Shown here: piece by piece, positions 1 through 5,955 of the stretch
Layout of the letters: every line of letters starts with the position of its first letter
Numbering within the stretch: position 1 is the stretch's first letter
NCBI GenBank assembly: GCA_045105075.1
Contig: JBGCDD010000080.1
Span: 1 to 13,392, forward strand
Length of the DNA stretch: 13,392 nucleotides
Direction of reading: 5' to 3'
Origin: JBGCDD01 sp045105075
GTDB taxonomy: Bacteria > Pseudomonadota > Alphaproteobacteria > Rhodobacterales > Rhodobacteraceae
Made by a program: the position numbers and the translations under genes
Notes under the pieces: generated by a model
Told to the model about the DNA's origin: nothing
Database searches by the model: none
The model's input: only the letters and a program-made list of their open reading frames with translations

Positions 1-1278
1 TTCGCCAACCCGCGCCATCACCATCTGGCCGCCTTTGTCGTTGGGATAAAACTGATCATCCCATGTGGAATAAAGCGAGTTGGTCCAATAGACCCGTTTG
101 CCATCGCGGCTGATTTCCACCATCTGCGGACCATAGGCAAATTCCTTGCCATTGGCGTGCTTGTGTTTGGCCACTATGCCGCCCAGTTCGACCTTGCCGG
201 CCAGCACCGGGTTCATTGGATCGCTGACGTCGTACTGATGCATTTCGCCCAGCCCCCAACACGCCACATAGAGGTATTTGTCATCGAGAATGAGGTCGAT
301 ATCGGTGACCAGCGGCGGCACTGCCCCAAAGCCTTTCAGCAGCTCGGGCAGATCATCGGCGTCCGCGGGCACGGGATCAATTGTGATGGTCTTTTTGGCC
401 TGCCAGACGCCATCATCATCGCGCCACCATGTGAAAATTGAGCCTTGCAGGTTGGTGGTGTCGACCACAACGCCGCAGAACCCATAGGATTTCTTGGGGT
501 CATGGGCGGGGCGAATCTCCAGCGCCATTTGATGGTTCGCGCCCAGATCAATGGTCTGGATGTTCTTGCGCGCGCGCAGATCCCAAAAGTGGATCGAGTG
601 GCCGTATTTGTTGCTCAGCAGGTCTTCGGCGACGATGCCGCCCTCGAACTGTGGCGGCAGGCCCCATTCAGAGCTGACCATGTAATCCTGCGGCAGGTTC
701 CACCAGAAATCATAGTGCTTGTCCTGCGCGCCACGGTCCATCTCGTATTGGCCAATGATCTCAAAGGTTTCGCAATCCATGATGAAGATACCGGGAGGTC
801 CGTCGGTGCCATCCTTGCCGCCGCCGCCCAACGTCGAGACATAAATGCCTTCAGGGCCGCAATGAATGGTGTGCGGGCGCGAATAGCCGGTTTTGGCAAA
901 CACTTCCTCGGGCTCGATGGTTTTGTGGATCTTGGCGTTCAGCGGATCTTTGACATCGATCACATAAATCCGCGACGACCGGATCCCGGGCACGATCAGA
1001 TAGCGGCGCTCCAGAAAGGCGTGACCCGACAGCGGCGACAGCGACGACGAACAGGCGTTCCAGCCGAAGTGGTGAAACTCATCGCCCAGATTGGGCATGA
1101 TCACCTGATGCACGATCTGCCCATAGGTGTCTGAGCTTTCCTTCAGGTCCACCACAGCGATGCCATCTGGTTTACTGCCATCGGGGCTTAGCATGACCGT
1201 AAAACCGTAGTTTTCAACCGGGGCCTGCATGGCCAATTTGGCAGTTGCGTGGAACGTTGGATCGGGTCGCAAGGTCAT
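1..1278 (-). CDS. mtoX: SBP56-family protein, probable methanethiol oxidase (3' end off window)
   Basis: Reading the minus strand from the ATG at 1278-1276 gives 426 uninterrupted codons that leave the window before a stop. The protein is a selenium-binding-protein-56 / methanethiol oxidase relative. Family landmarks are HHFGWNACSS (residues 69-78, holding the conserved Cys and two His), RPHTIHC (134-140), DYMVSSEWG (198-206) and YGHSIHFWDL (225-234), in the expected order of the beta-propeller. SBP56 proteins usually have about 430-470 residues, so only a short C-terminal piece is missing. Characterised bacterial MtoX is a copper enzyme that oxidises methanethiol to formaldehyde, H2S and H2O2, and the conserved His residues fit metal binding. 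The start is supported by GGAGG (plus positions 1286-1290) 7 nt upstream. No signal peptide is evident in the first 30 residues, so a periplasmic location, as in Hyphomicrobium, is not supported by this start. It lies downstream of and co-oriented with luxR, with a 211-nt gap. The family call is firm; the exact enzyme activity is inferred. Confidence 0.9.
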   Translation of the reverse strand, partial: MTLRPDPTFHATAKLAMQAPVENYGFTVMLSPDGSKPDGIAVVDLKESSDTYGQIVHQVIMPNLGDEFHHFGWNACSSSLSPLSGHAFLERRYLIVPGIRSSRIYVIDVKDPLNAKIHKTIEPEEVFAKTGYSRPHTIHCGPEGIYVSTLGGGGKDGTDGPPGIFIMDCETFEIIGQYEMDRGAQDKHYDFWWNLPQDYMVSSEWGLPPQFEGGIVAEDLLSNKYGHSIHFWDLRARKNIQTIDLGANHQMALEIRPAHDPKKSYGFCGVVVDTTNLQGSIFTWWRDDDGVWQAKKTITIDPVPADADDLPELLKGFGAVPPLVTDIDLILDDKYLYVACWGLGEMHQYDVSDPMNPVLAGKVELGGIVAKHKHANGKEFAYGPQMVEISRDGKRVYWTNSLYSTWDDQFYPNDKGGQMVMARVGE

Positions 1279-1314
1279 GTTGTTTCCTCCCAGAAATTAA
1301 GCCCCGTATTCGAG

Positions 1315-1329
1315 GTCATGTTACGTGAC
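1315..1329. promoter_or_regulatory. 15-bp imperfect palindrome upstream of mtoX, candidate operator
   Basis: The sequence GTCATGTTACGTGAC pairs at six of seven positions around a central T. It lies 37-51 nt upstream of the methanethiol oxidase start codon. If the weak promoter proposed at 1331-1361 is real, the palindrome overlaps the transcription start, which is a typical place for a repressor site. No regulator family could be assigned from the sequence. Confidence 0.4.
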
Positions 1330-1330
1330 A

Positions 1331-1361
1331 ATGAAAGCAGCGAAATACTCAATTCTGTCAA
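1331..1361 (-). promoter_or_regulatory. possible sigma70 promoter of mtoX
   Basis: On the minus strand there is a perfect TTGACA (plus 1356-1361). A weak TTTCAT -10-like hexamer (plus 1331-1336) follows after a long 19-nt spacer. The perfect -35 and the position just upstream of mtoX support the call; the poor -10 and long spacing count against it. Transcription could instead read through from luxR. Confidence 0.3.
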
Positions 1362-1489
1362 GCATAAGGTCGACAGTGATGGTTTATTCCGCGCACTCCA
1401 ATACATCCTAAAGTGGCAGTTTTGGGCTTGTCCGCGAAACGGAAATCCTGACCCGCGCCCATTTAGTACGAGCCCCTGTAATCGGCTGG

Positions 1490-2197
1490 TTAGATCAGGT
1501 TTTTGCGGATCGCGATGATGGCGGCGTGATGACGGTTGGCGGCGGCCAATTTGGTGATGGCTTTATTGATGTGGTAGTTAACCGTCGCAGATGACAACGC
1601 GATGATATCGCCAACTTCGTCACTGGTTTTGCCCTCGGCGGTCCATTTAAGACACTCCAGTTCACGGGCGGACAGGTCGGGCAAAGTGTCTGTTCCATCG
1701 GCCTCGGCGCACAGGATCATGGCACGGTCATGGGCCTGCATCGCGGTGATCAGAATGTCGTTACCCTGCGCACGTACCGCATCGACCAGGTCGCTGTCAT
1801 GGGATGAGACAATGGAAAACACGCCCATATCGTCCTTTGGTCCACGCACGGGAATCGAATAGCCAGATGAAATGCGAAAAGCGCGCGCCTCGTAGAACAC
1901 CCGCCTTTGGATCTTGCGATAGGGGCTGAGAAAGGATTTTTGGTCCCAGAAAAAAGGCAACCGCGACGCATTGGATTTGACGATAACGGGATCGTAGTGC
2001 TTGTAGCATTTGCGCATGTAGCGTTCGCACCAATTGTCTTCGTAATTGGTCAGAAACACTTCATCTTCGCGCTTGCTGCCCTGCACCAACAGATACGAGA
2101 AATAGGGCAGGCCCAAGCCACTGCAAAAACGCTGCATCGCCCCGCTGAGATCCTCGAGCGAATGACACTCGGCGAACCTTTGATCTTCGATCTGCAT
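1490..2197 (-). CDS. LuxR-family quorum-sensing regulator with intact AHL-binding pocket
   Basis: This 235-residue protein has an N-terminal autoinducer-binding domain (about residues 10-160) and a C-terminal LuxR helix-turn-helix (about 175-235). Trp56, Tyr60, Asp69, Pro70, Trp84 and Gly112 match TraR Trp57, Tyr61, Asp70, Pro71, Trp85 and Gly113 with exactly the same spacing. That complete set usually marks AHL binding rather than the plant-signal solos, which change some of these residues. The HTH keeps LSARELECLKW, EGKTSDEV and the NR near the end. The reading frame is open upstream to 2302, but the ATG at 2197-2195 is preferred: a GGTGGAAAG-like ribosome site precedes it and the domain begins at once. 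It diverges from the ABC operon at 2317, with a lux-box-like palindrome between them, so it probably controls that operon and possibly itself. No luxI gene is visible in the window. The ligand is inferred, not shown. Confidence 0.92.
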   Translation of the reverse strand: MQIEDQRFAECHSLEDLSGAMQRFCSGLGLPYFSYLLVQGSKREDEVFLTNYEDNWCERYMRKCYKHYDPVIVKSNASRLPFFWDQKSFLSPYRKIQRRVFYEARAFRISSGYSIPVRGPKDDMGVFSIVSSHDSDLVDAVRAQGNDILITAMQAHDRAMILCAEADGTDTLPDLSARELECLKWTAEGKTSDEVGDIIALSSATVNYHINKAITKLAAANRHHAAIIAIRKNLI

Positions 2198-2234
2198 GTG
2201 TCTTTCCACCCCAGTTGCAGCGCCGCGCCCCGAT

Positions 2235-2252
2235 ACTAACAGATTTGCTAGT
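2235..2252. promoter_or_regulatory. lux/tra-box-like 18-bp palindrome, candidate LuxR binding site
   Basis: ACTAACAGATTTGCTAGT pairs at seven of nine positions with no spacer and has the 18-bp length of a tra box. Its centre lies about 46 nt upstream of the luxR start and about 73 nt upstream of the binding-protein start, between the two divergent genes. A TAGACA hexamer (2252-2257) at its right edge resembles a -35 box, which would fit the usual LuxR activator position. No good -10 could be placed, and the sequence is not a match to any one known box, so the assignment rests on symmetry, length and position. Confidence 0.5.
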
Positions 2253-2316
2253 AGACAGAGAAAAGTCCAGCGTGGCCTACTACCGGTCAGTTTTGAAACC
2301 ACACAGAGGCTATATC

Positions 2317-3546
2317 ATGCACAAAAAAGTCCTTGGAGCGAGCCTGAGCGCCGCTTTGTTGTTTGGCCCCCTAGGCGCCTGGGCCGATGTGGTCAAAATC
2401 GGTGTGTTGGCGCCGCTCACCGGGCCTTCGGCTGCCGACGGGCAGGAATTCGTCAATGGCGTGGAATGGGCCGTAGAAGAGGCAAACGCCAAGGGCGGTG
2501 TCGCTGGGTACACGTTTGAAGTGGTTGTGGCCGATGTGAAAGACTCCTCGGCGGCCAATGTGTCGTCCGGTGCGGAACGGCTGTTGGGCACGGATGGGGT
2601 CGAGGTGATTATGACCGGCTATGCGTCGCTGTCGATGTTCGAGGTCGATCTGATGGCCGAAGCAGGCATGCCCTACATCGCCGCAGGTCCTTCGCCTTCG
2701 TTCGCCGCAATCACCACGCAAGACATTGATTACTATTGGTGCTGCTGGTCGTTCACCGCGTCGTTCAAGGGCTATGAAACCGATGTGCGCCCGGCCGTCG
2801 AAGCCCTGGCCGAGCGCGGTGAAATCACGCTGCGGGACAAATCGGTGGCGATCATTTCGTCGGACAACGCCTATTCCAAGACCATTTCGGAAGGCATGAA
2901 AGTGTCGTTCTCGGAAGGCGGTTGGAACATCGTCGTCGATGAGCTGGTGCCGTTTGGCGAAGTAGGCGACTGGCGCGCCATCCTGGCCAAAGTCAAGGAC
3001 ACCAATCCCGATCTGGTGATCAACACCGACTATCTACCGGGCAATTCCGCGTTGTTTTTGAATCAATTCGTTGAGACCCCAACCGATTCCCTGGTGTTTT
3101 TGCAATACGCGCCGTCTGTGCCCGAATTCGTCAAGCTGACCGGCGAAAACTCAACCGGTGTGCTTTACAACCTGATCAACGCCCCGCTCGACAGTGACAG
3201 CTGGCCGCGTGGCCAACAGCTGATGCGCGCGTACGAGGCGAAATTCGGTGTGTCTTCGGGGGCTTACGGGGTTGGCCTGTATGAAATGGCGAATTTCTAT
3301 TTCGAGGCCCTGGCCGAGGTTGGTGATCCGACCAAGCGCGAAGAGGTGGCCGCCGCGATTGGCCAGATCAAGCGTGATACTGTCGCCGGCCCGCTGGAGT
3401 TCGATCCGGCCACCCATGTGGCGCTGCAAAGCAACGATCACATTCCGGTGTCGTTCTGGCAAATTCAGGACGGCAAACGCATTCTGATCGAGCCGGACAA
3501 GTACAAGAACGGCAGCTTTCAGCTTCCGCCCTGGATGTCGAAGTAA
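2317..3546 (+). CDS. periplasmic substrate-binding protein of a HAAT-type ABC transporter
   Basis: This 409-residue protein belongs to the branched-chain amino acid/amide (LivJ/UrtA-like, Peripla_BP_6) binding-protein class. It has a clear Sec signal peptide with MHKK followed by a hydrophobic stretch, probably cleaved after Ala23 (AWA|DVVKIG). The mature protein starts with the family pattern KIGVLAPLTGPSAADG (residues 27-42). It would capture the solute in the periplasm and deliver it to the permeases encoded downstream. The ATG at 2317 is chosen over an upstream in-frame ATG at 2215 because the signal peptide starts here and AGAGG (2305-2309) lies 7 nt upstream. An unusual Trp-Cys-Cys-Trp occupies residues 141-144, with two adjacent cysteines in a secreted protein. 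It is the first gene of a five-gene operon diverging from luxR. The substrate cannot be read from the sequence; the context suggests a lactone or amide signal. Confidence 0.9.
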   Translation: MHKKVLGASLSAALLFGPLGAWADVVKIGVLAPLTGPSAADGQEFVNGVEWAVEEANAKGGVAGYTFEVVVADVKDSSAANVSSGAERLLGTDGVEVIMTGYASLSMFEVDLMAEAGMPYIAAGPSPSFAAITTQDIDYYWCCWSFTASFKGYETDVRPAVEALAERGEITLRDKSVAIISSDNAYSKTISEGMKVSFSEGGWNIVVDELVPFGEVGDWRAILAKVKDTNPDLVINTDYLPGNSALFLNQFVETPTDSLVFLQYAPSVPEFVKLTGENSTGVLYNLINAPLDSDSWPRGQQLMRAYEAKFGVSSGAYGVGLYEMANFYFEALAEVGDPTKREEVAAAIGQIKRDTVAGPLEFDPATHVALQSNDHIPVSFWQIQDGKRILIEPDKYKNGSFQLPPWMSK

Positions 3547-3547
3547 C

Positions 3548-4285
3548 ATGCACGCCGACCCGATCCTGGTGGTGTCTGACCTGTCCAAGAGCTTTGGCGC
3601 GATCAAGGCGGTGGACGGGGTCAGCTTTGACGTCGGGCGCGGCGAAATTCTGGGCATTGCCGGGCCAAACGGGTCCGGCAAGTCGACCTTGTTCAACGCG
3701 ATCACCCGCTTGCCGTTTTCATCCAGCGATGGCGTGGTGATGTTCAATGGTCAGCCGATCCACAAGCTGGCCAATAACGAAATCGCCAAACGCGGTGTGG
3801 CGCGCACCTTCCAGCGCGAAAGCGTGTTTCCGAACCTGTCGGCCATCGACAACGTGCTGGTCACTGTGGAGCAAACCAAACGCGCGTCCAGCTTTGATCA
3901 AAGGGTGGCGCTGGCCGAGCAAGCGCTTGATATCGTGGGGTTTCCGGCCACATTACACAATTGGCGCGCCGGGCAACTGCCGGTGTTTCTGCGCAAACTG
4001 GTGATGATGGCGGGGGCCGTGGCGCTGGACCCTTTGGTGATGTTGCTTGATGAACCCGCGTCCTCGCTGACGATTGAAGAGATCGAACGTATGCGGCTTT
4101 TGATCGTCGAATTGCAGCGTCTTGGCACCACGATTTTGCTGGTCGAACATGTTTTGCCATTGCTGATGTCGGTATCCAACCGGCTTATGGTGTTGGATCA
4201 AGGCCGCGTGATCGCCATGGGCGAGCCAGGCGACGTGATCAAGGATCCGGCGGTGGTGCAAGCCTATCTGGGGGCCGCCGCATGA
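3548..4285 (+). CDS. ABC transporter ATPase, LivG-like, with degenerate signature motif
   Basis: This 245-residue ATPase of the LivG type follows the binding-protein stop by one base and overlaps the next gene by 4 nt (ATGA). Walker A GPNGSGKST (residues 39-47), Q-loop Gln89, Walker B VMLLDEP (164-170) and switch His201 (LLVEH) are intact. The ABC signature is not: where LivG proteins carry an LSxGQ motif followed by basic residues, this protein reads LPVFL then RKL (144-150), losing the Ser and Gly that contact the ATP gamma-phosphate. The D-loop reads SSLT rather than the usual AGLN. Because the signature completes the ATP site of the partner subunit, the site built on the second ATPase's Walker A should be impaired, while the other site keeps a canonical LSGGE. 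It powers uptake from the cytoplasmic side of the membrane. The frame is continuous, so this is not an obvious frameshift. Confidence 0.93.
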   Translation: MHADPILVVSDLSKSFGAIKAVDGVSFDVGRGEILGIAGPNGSGKSTLFNAITRLPFSSSDGVVMFNGQPIHKLANNEIAKRGVARTFQRESVFPNLSAIDNVLVTVEQTKRASSFDQRVALAEQALDIVGFPATLHNWRAGQLPVFLRKLVMMAGAVALDPLVMLLDEPASSLTIEEIERMRLLIVELQRLGTTILLVEHVLPLLMSVSNRLMVLDQGRVIAMGEPGDVIKDPAVVQAYLGAAA

Positions 4286-5070
4286 GCGCACCATTGCTTG
4301 AATTGCGCAGCCTTTCGGGGGGCTATGATCCGATCCAGATCTTTTCCGGCATCGATCTGACCCTTGCGCCGGGCGAGTCGATTGGATTTTTTGGCCCCAA
4401 CGGGCATGGAAAATCGACCTTGATGAAAACCATCAGTGGAGTTTTGTCGCCTTGGTCGGGTGATGTGATGTTCCAAGGAGAACGTTTGAACCGGGAAGGC
4501 CAGCGGGGCAGCCGAAAGTGGCGCAATTTTAACTACGATGTGGTAACGCGCCGCCGGATGGACCCAAAACAAGTGGCGCGCGCCGGGCTGATCCATGTGC
4601 CCGAAGGCAGCCTGTTGTTCCCGGAAATGACGGTTGAAGAAACCATGGCCGTGGCGCCCGTTGCCTTGGGAAAACGCGCCAATACCAAATCACGGCTGGA
4701 TCAGGTGCATGATCTTTTCCCACGCTTGCGCGAAAGATTGACCAGCAAGATCAGATACCTGTCGGGCGGTGAACGGCAGATGGTGGCGATTGCCTGTGGC
4801 CTGCTGGGCGATCCCAAACTGATGATTTTGGACGAACCCACACTGGGCCTGTCGCCCAAATTGCGCATCGAATTGTGCACGGCAATTGATGCGATCAAAG
4901 CCGACGGCGTGCCGCTTATTCTGATCGATCAGGACGTGGCGTTCCTGACCAAGTTGATCGACCGGCTTTACCTGTTTGATCATGGTCGCATCTCACGCGT
5001 GTTGGAAAAGGCCGAGATCCCCTCGCATGAACGCCTGATGGCCATGCTATTTGGCGAGGACGCCGCATGA
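4282..5070 (+). CDS. ABC transporter ATPase, LivF-like, with internal insertion
   Basis: This is the second, 262-residue ATPase of the importer, of the LivF type. Walker A GPNGHGKST (residues 38-46), VPEG at the Q-loop position (106-109), signature LSGGE (160-164), Walker B LMILDEP (180-186) and a switch Gln217 (LIDQD) are present; Glu and Gln at these Q- and H-loop sites are usual for LivF proteins. Residues about 70-97, rich in Arg and Asn, lie between Walker A and the Q-loop and look like an insertion relative to LivF, which normally has about 235 residues. Its start overlaps the previous stop and its stop overlaps the next start (both ATGA), so translation is probably coupled. It presumably pairs with the LivG-like subunit at 3548-4285 and supplies the only canonical signature motif of the pair. 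Confidence 0.93.
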   Translation: MSAPLLELRSLSGGYDPIQIFSGIDLTLAPGESIGFFGPNGHGKSTLMKTISGVLSPWSGDVMFQGERLNREGQRGSRKWRNFNYDVVTRRRMDPKQVARAGLIHVPEGSLLFPEMTVEETMAVAPVALGKRANTKSRLDQVHDLFPRLRERLTSKIRYLSGGERQMVAIACGLLGDPKLMILDEPTLGLSPKLRIELCTAIDAIKADGVPLILIDQDVAFLTKLIDRLYLFDHGRISRVLEKAEIPSHERLMAMLFGEDAA

Positions 5071-5954
5071 GTTTTGAGAGTTTCCTGTTTGTGCTGACTG
5101 GCGGCGTGGTGCTGGGCGCGCTCTATGCGTTGATGGCGGCCGGGCTGGCCGTGGTCTGGACGACGCTGGGCATTTTCAACTTTTCGCACGGGGCTTTTGT
5201 GGCTTTGGGCGCCTATCTGGGCTGGACCGTGTCCAATTCCGACGCCTTGGGGTTGGGCCATATCGCCGGGCTAAGTGCGTCGCTGCTGGGCATGTTCGCG
5301 CTGGGTGTTGTGTTTCAGCAGATCTTTATTCGACCGTTTGAACGCAAGGATAACATTATCGCCGCCACCGTGATCACAACGCTGGCGGGCGCAACAATCC
5401 TGCAAAACGGCATGCTGTTGCTTTGGGGGCCGCGTTCAAAACAGATTTCGGCCTTTGGCGATGGCAGTGTCGCGCTGGGGCCGGTTGCGTTCTCGTGGAA
5501 CGACATTGTGCTGATCGTGATGGTTGCGCTGATCCTGGGTGCGGTGGGCTGGTTTCTGGCGCGCACGCGCACCGGGCGTTCGATGCGCGCAGTGTCGCAA
5601 AACCGTCAGGCCGCCGAACTGATGGGGCTGGATGTGCCGATGCTCTATGCGCTGGCCTTCGGGCTGTCGGCGGCGATGGCCGGGGTTGCGGGGTACTTCG
5701 TCGGCTCGATCCGGTTTATCAACCCGAACATGGGGGCCGATCCGCTGATGAAGGCGTTGATCGTGGTGATTTTCGGCGGCATCGCCCGGTTCACCAGTCC
5801 GATCTATGCGGCGCTGATCGTTGGGTTGGTCGAGAGCTTTACCACCTTTTATCTCGGGCTTTATTGGGCGCCGGCGATGCTGTTCGCGATGATGATGATT
5901 GTGCTGACGATCAAGCCTTCAGGGCTGTTCGGCACTCACCAAAGAACGCTCTGA
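5067..5954 (+). CDS. ABC transporter inner-membrane permease, LivH-like
   Basis: This 295-residue membrane protein is of the LivH/BPD_transp_2 class. The family-typical start GALYALMAAGLAVVWTTLG (residues about 17-35) is followed by IFNFSHGAFVALGAYLGW. A further conserved region with ELMGLDVP and GLSAAMAGVAGYFVG matches the loop that docks onto the ATPases, and it ends with IKPSGLFGTHQRTL. Several hydrophobic segments (about eight) alternate with short loops, as expected for the family, and the length is normal. It forms half of the translocation channel with the LivM-like protein at 5956. It overlaps the upstream ATPase by 4 nt and stops 1 nt before the next gene, so all are expected on one transcript. 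The substrate cannot be inferred from the permease alone. Confidence 0.93.
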   Translation: MSFESFLFVLTGGVVLGALYALMAAGLAVVWTTLGIFNFSHGAFVALGAYLGWTVSNSDALGLGHIAGLSASLLGMFALGVVFQQIFIRPFERKDNIIAATVITTLAGATILQNGMLLLWGPRSKQISAFGDGSVALGPVAFSWNDIVLIVMVALILGAVGWFLARTRTGRSMRAVSQNRQAAELMGLDVPMLYALAFGLSAAMAGVAGYFVGSIRFINPNMGADPLMKALIVVIFGGIARFTSPIYAALIVGLVESFTTFYLGLYWAPAMLFAMMMIVLTIKPSGLFGTHQRTL

Positions 5955-5955
5955 C

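Noticed and set aside
445..1134. Plus-strand open frame of 229 codons over the mtoX region
   Set aside because: The opposite strand encodes the complete SBP56 motif series; this frame has no family features and no ribosome site.
2215..2316. Upstream extension of the ABC binding protein to the ATG at 2215
   Set aside because: It would bury the signal peptide behind 34 charged residues and cover the lux-box-like site; the ATG at 2317 has a ribosome site and an N-terminal signal peptide.
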